Shown piece after piece: positions 1 through 7,954 of a stretch of DNA of 37,168 nucleotides. The stretch spans positions 1 to 37,168 of the forward strand of contig QCJQ01000008.1 in assembly GCA_003215935.1 (NCBI GenBank), given 5' to 3'. The stretch's first letter is position 1. Every line of letters starts with the position of its first letter. This stretch comes from Prochlorococcus sp. AG-409-D09 (GTDB lineage Bacteria > Cyanobacteriota > Cyanobacteriia > PCC-6307 > Cyanobiaceae). The notes under the pieces were generated by a model that did not search any database, was not told where the DNA came from, and saw only the letters and a program-made list of their open reading frames with translations. The translations under genes were made by a program, and so were the position numbers.

Positions 1-82
1 TTATGCATTTTTCTAGCGAGATTTACGCTTGACAACACCCAATTTTATCTGCTAGTACTGATGTACTACCTCAGGTTCTGTT

Positions 83-451
83 TTGCTTCTTTTTCTGTAT
101 TCAGCTTCTCGAGTATTTACTCGAACTCTTTTATCTCAGACGCTATTGGGAGCAGAAAATATTTTTTTATCTCATTTGAAAAATCCAGTATTAGGAATAG
201 ATAAATCTAAAAGAAGAAAGAAATTAGATGACAGTAGAAAATCTCCAAAACATATGTTGAGATTGTATTTCTTTGATATGTCAATATTTTCAGCAGTGTT
301 GCGAAAAATATTTCAGAACACTACTTATTTATCCTTAATAGAAGATTCTGATAAGAAATGGAGATCAATTGATTTTTCATTTTTAGCATCGAATGCAGAG
401 ACGATTGAAAAGAATTGGATGTTGACTAGCTGTTTTTTGATCAATGCTTGA
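83..451 (+). CDS. Uncharacterised 122-aa protein, doubtful
   Basis: I do not recognise this reading frame. It is 122 codons, basic and Ser/Lys-rich, with no clear membrane segment or catalytic motif. It overlaps the start of the following DUF1651 gene by 8 bases, which is compatible with translational coupling. The N-terminal part (residues 1-25) is weakly hydrophobic. It could be a lineage-specific small protein or a chance open frame in AT-rich DNA. Conservation in related Prochlorococcus would decide. Confidence 0.35.
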   Translation: MLLFLYSASRVFTRTLLSQTLLGAENIFLSHLKNPVLGIDKSKRRKKLDDSRKSPKHMLRLYFFDMSIFSAVLRKIFQNTTYLSLIEDSDKKWRSIDFSFLASNAETIEKNWMLTSCFLINA

Positions 452-716
452 CCGTCATTATCGGATATCTATTTCGACTCCTACAGGATGGTTAATTTCA
501 TCTAATGGAAGACTTGCTTTGTTTTTCTTTAGAGATCCTAAATCACTTAAACGATTGCCGAGAGTCCTTACACAGCTTTGGTATGCAGATAATGGTATGC
601 CTACAAGACTTAAAAACATTAGGAGGTTAGATTTATCAAGTGCAATCGATGCATGGAATGATCTACTTAGTAATGGCTGGATAATTGTTGATTACCACAA
701 AGAGGAAGTTTCATGA
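444..716 (+). CDS. DUF1651 family protein, copy 1
   Basis: A 90-aa protein of the small family I know as DUF1651 from marine picocyanobacteria; its function is unknown. The core is clear: LTQLWYA near residue 43, a Pro and LKN.RR.D segment near residues 52-62, and a C-terminal W.DLLSNGW block near residues 71-79. Two further members lie in this window (14653-14916 and 21579-21848). Copies 1 and 2 are closest and share LTQLWYA/ITQLWYA and LLSNGW. No membrane segment or signal peptide is seen, so it is probably cytoplasmic. The start at 444 places the conserved GW (residues 15-16) in the usual N-terminal position. Confidence 0.75.
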   Translation: MLDRHYRISISTPTGWLISSNGRLALFFFRDPKSLKRLPRVLTQLWYADNGMPTRLKNIRRLDLSSAIDAWNDLLSNGWIIVDYHKEEVS

Positions 717-945
717 GTATAGAATTTATAATTTTTAGATTACAAAATGATGAAGAAAGGTAGAGGTAAGTTTGATAGCTTTTATGGATTTCAATGTATT
801 CAGAGTTATTTTTAGATCTTTCAATTGACTTTTAAAACAGATATCCAGACAATATGGTTAAACTGTTTGACGTTCAAAATATTTCCTTTGAAATGTTCAG
901 AGTGAACTACATAGTTTAATTTCTGGTTAATTATGCTTAAAAAGA

Positions 946-1179
946 ATGACAACTATGTCTTTTTATTCTTCTGACTCAAGCACAGAAAAATCAGATAAGA
1001 ATCTTTCAAAATACTTGTTGAAAGCGGATATTGAAAAAGAATCTAATACAGATAAACAATCTAATAAAGTGAAACAAGATTCCGAAATTGGTCATTTGCA
1101 TAGATCAAGCAAAAATATTCAACGCACTTGGTTCAAAGGAAGTAGAGATCGGGGATTAAGAGGAAATATCGCGGCTTAA
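946..1179 (+). CDS. Small hydrophilic protein ending in -AA
   Basis: A 77-aa, very hydrophilic protein rich in Ser, Lys, Asp and Asn, with a basic C-terminal third containing WFKGSRDRGLRGN. It has no predicted membrane segment and I do not recognise a family. The first ATG (946) and a second (955) are both possible starts. It ends in Ile-Ala-Ala, a tail ending shared with several other small proteins in this window. It is probably a real lineage-specific gene, because its composition is less random than the neighbouring spacers, but no function can be assigned. Confidence 0.5.
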   Translation: MTTMSFYSSDSSTEKSDKNLSKYLLKADIEKESNTDKQSNKVKQDSEIGHLHRSSKNIQRTWFKGSRDRGLRGNIAA

Positions 1180-1285
1180 TTCTAATTTTTATCTTTCATA
1201 ACATAGGATTTGCGATGAAGTTGTTATATAGCCTTATTAATATCAATAAATTTTTACTATAAAGCTAGTTTACTACATATATTTT

Positions 1286-1558
1286 TTACTCTTTAAAATA
1301 TCCTTTTTCGCACCAGTAATTTAGTGTATATTGTTTATTCCATAAATTTGCGATTGTATTGCAATTTGTCCAATTAAATCTAAAGCTTACATCAGAATCA
1401 AAAGTTGCTATATGTATTCTTGCGTTTTTGATAACTGGGCTTGTGCTATATAAAGTTACTACTGAAGTTTCATATGCTTGGACTGTATTATTAGCGTTAA
1501 GAACATTACCTGGAAATGTAAATACCATAAAAGATATTAGAAAAAATTTATTGCGCAT
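1286..1558 (-). CDS. Small putative exported protein
   Basis: A 90-aa protein with a typical export signal: a short basic start (MRNK), a hydrophobic stretch FFLISFMVFTF and a plausible cleavage region around residues 20-24. The rest is polar and contains two Cys (within TNCNT and YWCEKG), which could form a disulfide in the periplasm. I do not recognise a family. The overlapping plus-strand frame at 1359-1568 looks like its antisense shadow. Expression is toward the TPR-sulfotransferase gene's stop but on the same strand, so it is separate and downstream of that gene. Confidence 0.5.
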   Translation of the reverse strand: MRNKFFLISFMVFTFPGNVLNANNTVQAYETSVVTLYSTSPVIKNARIHIATFDSDVSFRFNWTNCNTIANLWNKQYTLNYWCEKGYFKE

Positions 1559-1659
1559 TTTTAATTAGTGAAACTTTGATGAATTATACAGTAATTAAGC
1601 AATGATATACTGTAATTGAAAATTAACTATTTCTTTACTTATATTAGTAAAGTGATTTT

Positions 1660-3276
1660 TTATATTTCATTTATTAGATCCTTATATTTAACATTGTTGG
1701 TTATTATTTCAATAGCGGGCCTAAGAATTGTGCGGTAATTCTTCCATCCTCCACTTGACTTTGTATAGATTGGTTGACGAACCTGTAGCCTACTTGCAGT
1801 TAAAACTGATCTATTACTTAGGTGAGGTGATAGATATGAATCTTTCCAATCAAAACTAATCCAACGTATTAAATCCTTAATTACTTTTCTTGGATTTTTA
1901 ACTAATTTATCGTAGTTCAAACTATATATTTGTGACCTATATTTTTCTTTGTATTTAGACATTATGTTATCTTGGTCTATATATACTTTTGCACAATCTA
2001 TTAATGAAGATGCATAATTATGCCCTTTATCAAAATGTACCCTGTATAAAGAAAGTATGTTATCTAAAGGATTTCTGTAACAATGTATAATTTTTGAATT
2101 AGTAATTTGGTTTGCTATTATCCCTGCATATTGATAATTATAGAGCCACTTATTTGTTGTGATATCTGGTTTATTGGTTAATTTATTTATATTAAATTGA
2201 TATAAATCTTCCAAGCTTGAAATTTGTCTATGGCAATTAGAATTCTCCCACTCTATGAAAGATTCTTCCAATATATTAGTTTCACCGAGGGCATAGATTT
2301 CTTTATTCATATTGATGATTGATTCTATTAAGGTACTCCCACTCCTTGGCATACCGACGATAAAAATATACATTTTACTCGTTTTTGTTTTCATTTCTTT
2401 GTGTTTAAGTTGATTAGATTTGGCTTCCAAGATTTTTGATTTATCAGTAATTTCTGTAATAGTATATGGGTATATATTTTTTCTAATATTATTTGCTACT
2501 TTTAGATATTGACCACTTTTTTCATAATTTTTTCTTTTATGTAAAAGATTAGATCTTGCTTTATAGAGGCATACAAGATTGATGTTAGATTGATTTTTTA
2601 AAATATCCTCTGAAAAGAGTCTTTTTTCCCATTCTTGTTCTTTAGATATATCTATTAGCTGTGTAAGTGAGAAGATTGACTGAGCAAGATTAGGATTTTT
2701 AGAAAGCGCTTGTTGAAAAAAATTCTTTGCTTTTTGCAGGTTACCCATCTTTTCATGGATTACCCCCATGTTATTGAGATGGATTGCACAATTTGAGTCT
2801 ATTTCAATAAGTTTTTGATTGATTACTTTTGCTTTATTTAAATCACCAACTTCTTGGTAGCAAAATGCTAATGCAACTAAATCTTTATGATTATTAGGTT
2901 CAACTTCTAATGCACTTTCTAAATAATTTATAGATTCAACATATGAACCGATATCTTTTAATAGATGACCTAGATTAGATAATAGTGATGGAATACGAGG
3001 ATTAAATTTAGTATATATTTTAAGAATTTTAATAGCATTTTTGATCTTCCCTTGCTTTAAATATATTTTACAGAGATCATTAAAAATAACGCTGTCTTTT
3101 ACCCCTTGCTCTATTAGTTTCAAGTAAATGACTTCTACTTTTTTATATTGACTCTTGGATAAAAATATAGCTGCTTTTTTTTTTAAATTTTCTATATTTT
3201 TGGCTTTATAGATTATTTTATTTTTATACGTGGCATTACCTTGACCAAAGCCTTTTGGAGATTTCACTGAAATCAA
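1660..3276 (-). CDS. TPR-repeat sulfotransferase
   Basis: A 538-aa two-domain protein. Residues about 25-240 are tandem TPR-like helices; repeats such as LSNLGHLLKDIGSYVESINY and LNNMGVIHEKMGNLQKAKNF are visible. Residues about 300-530 form a sulfotransferase domain: it opens with IVGMPRSGST (residues 307-316), the 5'-phosphosulfate-binding loop for PAPS, and continues with ALGETNILEE and CYRNPLDNILSLYR, the usual 3'-phosphate-binding region. Known members transfer sulfate from PAPS to protein, glycan or lipid acceptors; the TPR half probably selects the acceptor. It stands alone, with no co-oriented partner. There is no signal peptide, so it is likely cytoplasmic. The substrate is not predictable from sequence. 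Confidence 0.9.
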   Translation of the reverse strand: MISVKSPKGFGQGNATYKNKIIYKAKNIENLKKKAAIFLSKSQYKKVEVIYLKLIEQGVKDSVIFNDLCKIYLKQGKIKNAIKILKIYTKFNPRIPSLLSNLGHLLKDIGSYVESINYLESALEVEPNNHKDLVALAFCYQEVGDLNKAKVINQKLIEIDSNCAIHLNNMGVIHEKMGNLQKAKNFFQQALSKNPNLAQSIFSLTQLIDISKEQEWEKRLFSEDILKNQSNINLVCLYKARSNLLHKRKNYEKSGQYLKVANNIRKNIYPYTITEITDKSKILEAKSNQLKHKEMKTKTSKMYIFIVGMPRSGSTLIESIINMNKEIYALGETNILEESFIEWENSNCHRQISSLEDLYQFNINKLTNKPDITTNKWLYNYQYAGIIANQITNSKIIHCYRNPLDNILSLYRVHFDKGHNYASSLIDCAKVYIDQDNIMSKYKEKYRSQIYSLNYDKLVKNPRKVIKDLIRWISFDWKDSYLSPHLSNRSVLTASRLQVRQPIYTKSSGGWKNYRTILRPAIEIITNNVKYKDLINEI

Positions 3277-3632
3277 GCAGCAACATATGTATTTTATATC
3301 ACATCCTTTAGTGATAAATGTTACTAAAGAAATGTTTCCATTAAGTTTTTGCTTGTGCGAGCCTGTTGATAGTACTCATTGTTTAATGATTTTTATCTTG
3401 CCATTTGATGTTGTATTTTTTAACTGAAAGGTGAGCACACTTTTAGCGATAAATTTCTACAACTAACTCTACTTTTATAAACTTGTTATTGATATAATAT
3501 TTAATGTAATTTTTTGCACAATATTAATATAAATAGATATTTAATTTTTTAAAAATATTTTTAGACTAAGTGCTTTAACACAGCAATTTGATGATGCATG
3601 TACTAAGGGTAATGCATGTTATTTAAAAATAT
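3277..3632. other. Intergenic, 356 bp
   Basis: This spacer separates the divergent-looking tail of the small membrane gene (3633-3998, minus) from the start of the sulfotransferase gene (minus). It is very AT-rich and holds the sulfotransferase promoter by position. The 12-mer TTAAAAATATTT occurs twice at its left end, near 3549 and 3621. I see no convincing small gene, terminator or RNA. Confidence 0.5.
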
Positions 3633-3998
3633 TTATGCAGCTATTAATACTTCATTGTCTTCATCATTTGATGATGAAGTTACTGACTGATTAATTTCAT
3701 AATCATCTAAATCTACTTCAGTTGATATTTCTGAACAAATGACATTATCCATATGATCATATAAAGGAATTTCTTTTTCAATATTTATATTCTCTAAAGT
3801 AGCTATTGCTTCTTCTTCCTGTTGATTCAATTCATTCCAAAGCCTGAATGGTGTATTTAGGAATTCTCTATTTTCTTTAGTTTTCTCACTTCTAGTGACT
3901 AGCAAAATAGGAAGTCCAATAGTAAAAATACCTAACATCGCTAGCGATAAGTTTGCTGATGCCATTGCTTGTGTTTGATTAAATTCTGCAAAAAACAT
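3633..3998 (-). CDS. Small single-pass membrane protein ending in -AA
   Basis: A 121-aa protein counted from the ATG at 3998; an upstream in-frame GTG at 4028 would add ten hydrophobic residues. One membrane segment lies near residues 13-33 (LSLAMLGIFTIGLPILLV), followed by a basic stop-transfer stretch (TRSEKTKENR) and a long acidic cytoplasmic tail rich in Glu, Asp and Ser. It ends in Leu-Ile-Ala-Ala. I do not recognise a family. The layout (one helix plus an acidic tail) suggests a small membrane-associated accessory protein, but no partner is evident from the neighbours. Confidence 0.55.
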   Translation of the reverse strand: MFFAEFNQTQAMASANLSLAMLGIFTIGLPILLVTRSEKTKENREFLNTPFRLWNELNQQEEEAIATLENINIEKEIPLYDHMDNVICSEISTEVDLDDYEINQSVTSSSNDEDNEVLIAA

Positions 3999-4177
3999 TT
4001 TAATAATGAGACTTATATTGAAGATCACGCAAGATTCAATAAAAGGCCATCTTTGCGAAACATAAATAAATTTTTTAAGAACTAGCTAACTTTTTTAAAA
4101 GTCTTTTTATGAACCCTTGCCAGATGATCTTGTTTTAAATTCATACTTCCAGCTTTTCAAGCACCTAGCATGGTTAT

Positions 4178-4321
4178 CTAGGTCTCTCCAATAGAAGTGT
4201 CATTTTTTATATCTTGAGGATAAATTTTTTGATTCTGATTAGCTTCTTCCTGGGATATATTATCTTTTGTGTCGAGATTTCTTCTATGCTCGGAGCTTAC
4301 TTTACGAAAGTTTTTCGACAT
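4178..4321 (-). CDS. Small hydrophilic protein, 47 aa
   Basis: A 47-codon frame from ATG (4321) to TAG (4178), reading MSKNFRKVSSEHRRNLDTK at its start and then an acidic, Gln/Asn-rich tail ending in IGET. It is strongly hydrophilic and has a protein-like composition, unlike the AT-rich spacers around it, which is why I list it. There is no recognised domain. It lies upstream of the small membrane gene at 3633-3998 on the same strand, so the two could be co-transcribed. It may be a chance frame; conservation across strains would decide. Confidence 0.4.
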   Translation of the reverse strand: MSKNFRKVSSEHRRNLDTKDNISQEEANQNQKIYPQDIKNDTSIGET

Positions 4322-4597
4322 TTATTTTGATCTTAACTTGTCTTTAATTTAGATAATATATTTCTACCTCTATGTAATTATTAATAGCTTGGTTCATCTC
4401 GTGTAGTTATAGGAACAGTATAAGAGTTTGATTTCATCCTCTCTCAAACCATCAGTTCAATAAGAAATAACATCAATCTCAAGGTAGTTATGCTTTGCCT
4501 GATTTATATTTCGTTCATTTGTCTTTTCCACCAATTGTAAAAATTACTACCAAAATTTTTGAGAGGTATTACCTTGAAATTAATGATTGTTAAATCA

Positions 4598-4795
4598 ATG
4601 TCTATTGATCCTGAAGTGGTTCCTGCTTCTAGCTCTGCGGGTTTTAATGCTGTCCGATCTATTCCTAGATGGGTGATTTTTGGTGTTTTGTCTTTAGGTG
4701 TTCTACTTCTAGTTGGTATACTAAAAAACCTTTTACCTTTGATTGGGATGATGTTACTTTTAGCTTTTATTTGGAAGCAAGCCACTAAACACTAA
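4598..4795 (+). CDS. Small membrane protein, 65 aa
   Basis: A 65-aa protein from the ATG at 4598 (MSIDPEVVPASSSAG...); an upstream TTG at 4559 is possible but less likely. A polar N-terminus of about 20 residues is followed by two closely spaced hydrophobic stretches (WVIFGVLSLGVLLLVGIL and LLPLIGMMLLLAFIW) separated by a short KN turn, ending KQATKH. This suggests a hairpin or single long membrane insertion. I do not recognise it by name. The opposite frame at 4504-4785 is long but lacks sensible composition and is taken as its shadow. Confidence 0.6.
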   Translation: MSIDPEVVPASSSAGFNAVRSIPRWVIFGVLSLGVLLLVGILKNLLPLIGMMLLLAFIWKQATKH

Positions 4796-4857
4796 AAAGA
4801 TTAGAATTATTAAATTAGTCTTTTCTGCACACTACTACCTTATCTTTGGTAATTCAT

Positions 4858-5184
4858 ATGATGAATAAATATAAAGGTCCAAAAGCTTATCAACATTATT
4901 GGGAGAGTCAGGCAGAGTTTATGGATAAAGAACCATGGGCTAAAGATAAGATTGTAAAAATAGAGTTCCTCCCCAATTGCCAAGAAAAGTTGGAAGAACT
5001 TGAGTTTTCAGAGCATTCTATTGATCGAGATGAAGGACATTACATTGTTAGATTAAAAGTTCCATACAATTATTTCGATCTTGATGATTTTGAATCCAAG
5101 GTTCTTGAAATATTAGGCATTGACAGAGATTGGCTTGTTGATATTAAAATTGCTGATGCTTATTGCAAATCTATTAGATGGTGA
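4858..5184 (+). CDS. Uncharacterised soluble protein, 108 aa
   Basis: An acidic, soluble protein of about 108 aa, taken from the ATG at 4858 (a second ATG follows at 4861; a TTG at 4846 is also in frame). It is rich in aromatic and acidic residues (AYQHYWESQ, FMDKEPWAKDK, PYNYFDLDDFESK), has no membrane segment, and has two Cys. The composition and mixed alpha/beta pattern indicate a genuine folded protein. I do not recognise the family. It follows the small membrane gene at 4598-4795 by 62 bases on the same strand and may share its transcript. Confidence 0.6.
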   Translation: MMNKYKGPKAYQHYWESQAEFMDKEPWAKDKIVKIEFLPNCQEKLEELEFSEHSIDRDEGHYIVRLKVPYNYFDLDDFESKVLEILGIDRDWLVDIKIADAYCKSIRW

Positions 5185-5690
5185 AAATATTTTCATGCTC
5201 ACAAAATCAATCTTTCAATGATTAGAGTAATTATTACTCTTTTAAAGAAAACTAATTAGAGTAATTCATAATCAGATAACCCAAGTTTCTTTTGAAACTA
5301 GAAAATAAATTTTTTATGTTGTTTTATTGATTACATAAATCTTAGCTAATTGCGATAAGAGAGGTTGTTTTATCAAGAACATACAATTATCTATAAACAA
5401 GCAGGATCTCACATGAAAGTAATAAATTCTGACAATTCGATATGAAAGTTTATTAATCTTTTTTAATCAATTTCTATAGCTTTATCTAACTTCTTAATAA
5501 GTTATGAGTATATACGGAGGTAAGAAAACTGAGGTTTAAATACTCCCGCGTAAAGACGGATTTACAATACATAGTTATTTCTAGTAAACCAGATGAAGAG
5601 ATCTGTAACTGATTCTCAGAAAACAAAGTCTGAGATGAGTTTTGTTGGACAAGTCTCTTGAACAATAACTCAAGTAAAAAAGTAAAAACT
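5185..5690. other. Intergenic, about 0.5 kb
   Basis: No gene is convincing here. The right half is less AT-rich than its surroundings (around 5515-5570) and includes a hairpin, TCTCAGA (5614-5620) with TCTGAGA (5629-5635), just upstream of the coiled-coil gene. This could be a leader or a small RNA region, but I cannot define ends. Confidence 0.4.
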
Positions 5691-5894
5691 ATGAAAAATC
5701 AAATTTCAGAAAATCGTCAAAATTCAAATGATCACTACCATATAAGGCGAAGAGTAGAGATGCAAAGAAGATTTGTTTATTTGCAAGCTAAGCGAAGTGA
5801 ATTAGAGAAAGAGCTCAAACAAGTAAATGCAGTTTTATTTTCATTAGGGAGAGAAATGGAACAATATTTCTCTTATGAAAAATTATATAAATAA
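5691..5894 (+). CDS. Small coiled-coil protein
   Basis: A 67-aa protein from the ATG at 5691; an in-frame TTG at 5658 would add 11 residues. Residues 20-55 form a probable amphipathic coiled coil (RRRVEMQRRFVYLQAKRSEL then EKELKQVNAVLFSLG), with charged and hydrophobic positions in heptad spacing. There is no membrane segment and no catalytic motif, and the family is unknown. Such proteins usually act by dimerising or binding a partner. It is convergent with cobA, whose stop is about 65 bases downstream. Confidence 0.55.
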   Translation: MKNQISENRQNSNDHYHIRRRVEMQRRFVYLQAKRSELEKELKQVNAVLFSLGREMEQYFSYEKLYK

Positions 5895-5960
5895 TTATAT
5901 AACCTAATTTTATTCATAGTAGTTAACTAACTTAGGCTTGGTGATCTAGCTAATATTCAA

Positions 5961-6812
5961 TTAGGTTAAATGTGAATAATGCATTTGACTATGTTCCGAT
6001 TCGATGTCGTGTTTCATTTCAATTATTTTCTGTAACGCAAAATCTCTAAAATCGTTAAGTTTAGGCGCACATTCTTGAACTTGAAAATTAATAATTTTTC
6101 CAATTACTACTATAGAGGGAGATGATATTTTATTAGATTCTTTTTTATGTAAAAGATTTTTTAATGGTGCTTTTACACATCTTTGATTAACTAATGTTCC
6201 TTGATGAATAATGGCTGCGGGTGTTTCAGGGTCTAAACCACCAGCAATTAATTCATTGATAATGTAATTCAGATTATGCATGCCCATATAAATGACTATT
6301 CCATCAGTTGCGTTTCCTAGTGCACGCCAATTAACTGAAGATCCTGCTTTATCTTTGCTTTCATGGCCTGTTACGAAAGTTACTGATGACCCGGCCTCTC
6401 TATGTGTTAAAGGAATCCCTTGATATGCAGGGGCTGCAATTCCGGAAGTGATACCTGGTACGATTTCAGCCTTAATATTATGTTGAGTTAACCATCTTGC
6501 TTCTTCTGCACCCCTACCGAATAAGAAAGGATCGCCTCCTTTAAGACGTACGATACATGAGTAGTCTTTAGCGATTTCAACTAAAAATTTGTTTATTTGA
6601 TCTTGCGAAAGTGACTGATAGCCATATCTTTTCCCAACAAAAAAACATCTACAATTATTAGGTGCTAATTCAAGCAATTCTTTTGGTATTAAGGAGTCAT
6701 AAATCAATGCATCACATTTAGTGAGTAATTTGTATGCTTTTAATGTCAACAAATCTGGATCTCCGGGACCAGCTCCTACAAGATATACTTTTCCTTTATT
6801 GAATTTTTTCAT
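5961..6812 (-). CDS. cobA: Uroporphyrinogen-III C-methyltransferase
   Basis: A 283-aa SUMT/CobA-type enzyme that uses two S-adenosylmethionine to methylate uroporphyrinogen III at C2 and C7, giving precorrin-2, the branch point to siroheme and cobalamin. The Gly-rich start VGAGPGDPDLLTLKA (from about residue 11), the RLKGGDPFLFGRG loop, VPGITSGIAAPAYQGIPLTH and the later GTLVNQR are signature segments of the family. It is a single-domain protein without the CysG oxidase/chelatase part. Its ATG overlaps the stop of the upstream CbiX-like gene by 4 bases (ATGA), so the two are an operon. Placement opposite nirA suggests a role in making siroheme for nitrite reductase. Confidence 0.94.
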   Translation of the reverse strand: MKKFNKGKVYLVGAGPGDPDLLTLKAYKLLTKCDALIYDSLIPKELLELAPNNCRCFFVGKRYGYQSLSQDQINKFLVEIAKDYSCIVRLKGGDPFLFGRGAEEARWLTQHNIKAEIVPGITSGIAAPAYQGIPLTHREAGSSVTFVTGHESKDKAGSSVNWRALGNATDGIVIYMGMHNLNYIINELIAGGLDPETPAAIIHQGTLVNQRCVKAPLKNLLHKKESNKISSPSIVVIGKIINFQVQECAPKLNDFRDFALQKIIEMKHDIESEHSQMHYSHLT

Positions 6813-7696
6813 GGTAAGCAGGTTAAGTAGTGGATCAAGCTAAATTTAAAAAAATCAATTTCTAATAATGATGAAATTGAATTATCTGTTCTTAGTTCTC
6901 TAGTATTTTTATTAGGTGCTAAAGAAAAAGGAATTGGAGTGTATCTTTTATTAGATTGATTTATAAGCTTATTCCACTTTGTCCAAGGAAGAATAGGTAT
7001 ATTTAATGCTTTCTTTAAGTTTTTTAGATAATTTGATCCAATATCACTATTCAAAGGATGATGAAGTAAAATAGGATTATCTATTTGAGATTGCATATCA
7101 ACAAATAATTTCAGTATAGAAATCATATGTGGCCAAGAACCCAAAAACGGAATTAATCGCGTTGATATTCCTTGATTGCATAAACGTCTAAATATTATAG
7201 GGATATCATTCTGTACATGTTTTCCAGGTAATAATAATAATGGGACAAGCCAAATAGAAGATGAGGTTGAAGGTATATGATCTCCTTTAGTTAGAATTTC
7301 TAGATCCACATGAGAGCCTCTATAATGCTCTACTGTTTTGACTAATTCAGTTATTAAGTGATGTACTTTACCTCCTGCAGATCCATGTACAATCAAACGT
7401 AATCCTCTAGAAGGATTTGAATCTTCAATATTTGGTATCAATTGCCACGGATTTTTCCCCGAGAAAAATGTTGAAGTTAAATCGTTTTTCGTTAATGGAT
7501 TAAATCGATGAGCAGAAGAAGTGATAGCAGAAGTGTTTATAGGATTACTCGCAGGAAGAATACTTTCTCGCGAGAAGATTTCAAAAGATCTAGAGCTTAT
7601 AAGAGTACTTTTCATAGGGATCTTGCTGCTATGAATCAAGTATGGAGAATGCTCAAGCAAGGAATGATTAGAGCTGTTGGTGAGATAGGACGTCAA
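6809..7696 (-). CDS. CbiX/SirB-like chelatase family protein
   Basis: A 295-aa protein from a TTG at 7696; an ATG at 7615 would give 268 aa. The CbiX signature is present: LIVHGSAGG with the putative metal-site His at residue 104, then PLLLLPGKHVQNDIP with the second conserved His, followed by a Rossmann-like C-terminal half. Known CbiX/SirB enzymes insert Co2+ or Fe2+ into sirohydrochlorin. About 95 N-terminal residues are Ser/Asn-rich and not part of the known domain. It forms an operon with cobA (4-base overlap) and is divergent from nirA, so a ferrochelatase role in siroheme synthesis is likely. Chelatase activity is inference; the metal is unknown. Confidence 0.75.
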   Translation of the reverse strand: MTSYLTNSSNHSLLEHSPYLIHSSKIPMKSTLISSRSFEIFSRESILPASNPINTSAITSSAHRFNPLTKNDLTSTFFSGKNPWQLIPNIEDSNPSRGLRLIVHGSAGGKVHHLITELVKTVEHYRGSHVDLEILTKGDHIPSTSSSIWLVPLLLLPGKHVQNDIPIIFRRLCNQGISTRLIPFLGSWPHMISILKLFVDMQSQIDNPILLHHPLNSDIGSNYLKNLKKALNIPILPWTKWNKLINQSNKRYTPIPFSLAPNKNTRELRTDNSISSLLEIDFFKFSLIHYLTCLP

Positions 7697-7748
7697 TATT
7701 AATATTTAACTGACTTATTTAAATACCAAAAAACTCGGACTTTTATAT

Positions 7749-7762
7749 GTAATTGATGTTAC
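7749..7762. promoter_or_regulatory. NtcA-type site between cbiX-like/cobA and nirA
   Basis: GTA-ATTGATGT-TAC matches the NtcA consensus GTA-N8-TAC exactly and is palindromic in its defined bases. Rightward, a -10-like TTTAAT (7786-7791) follows after 23 bases. Leftward, TATTTA (7725-7720 on the minus strand) also follows after 23 bases. Both fit the class II spacing of NtcA-activated promoters (about 20-24 bases). One site could therefore serve both nirA and the cbiX-like/cobA operon. The predicted nirA start of transcription is near 7798, leaving a leader of about 150 nt. Confidence 0.75.
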
Positions 7763-7874
7763 TAAATAGCAGATTAGGATGAAATTTTAATTCTGTTATT
7801 TTTGATACATTGAATATGCACTTAATGAGAGTTAATAATTATCGTATTCTTCAATAGCTTCATGCATCTTCCTA

Positions 7875-7918
7875 ATAAAAATATTTTATGCTCCCTATAA
7901 AAATATTTTATGCTCCCT
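7875..7918 (+). repeat. Perfect 22-bp tandem duplication in nirA leader
   Basis: Two identical 22-bp units (7875-7896 and 7897-7918) lie head to tail, 33 bases before the nirA start. Each unit contains an AT palindrome (ATAAAA-ATA-TTTTAT) and an ATG followed by CTCCCT. The ATG of copy 1 is in frame with nirA; that of copy 2 opens a short overlapping frame. Confidence 0.95.
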
Positions 7919-7954
7919 TTTTTCTTTATAAACTTTTTTTATTTGTATCAATGA
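7910..7954 (+). CDS. Possible nirA leader peptide (uORF)
   Basis: A 14-codon frame starts at the ATG in the second copy of the duplication and reads MLPFFFINFFYLYQ. Its TGA overlaps the nirA ATG as ATGA (7951-7954). The peptide is almost entirely hydrophobic/aromatic. The ATGA overlap would permit translational coupling to nirA. Translation is unproven and the AT-rich setting makes chance possible. Confidence 0.3.
   Translation: MLPFFFINFFYLYQ

Noticed and set aside
4504-4785. 93-codon minus-strand frame opposite the small membrane gene
   Set aside because: Mirror of the plus-strand membrane gene; its composition is not protein-like and it needs the opposite strand of a strongly hydrophobic frame.
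5898-5968. Inverted repeat TAACCTAAT ... ATTAGGTTA flanking the cobA 3' end as a terminator
   Set aside because: The loop exceeds 50 bases and there is no T tract; too weak to call.
7508-7702. 64-codon plus-strand frame
   Set aside because: Antisense to the 5' part of the CbiX-like gene; the Arg/Ser-rich composition reflects the opposite strand.
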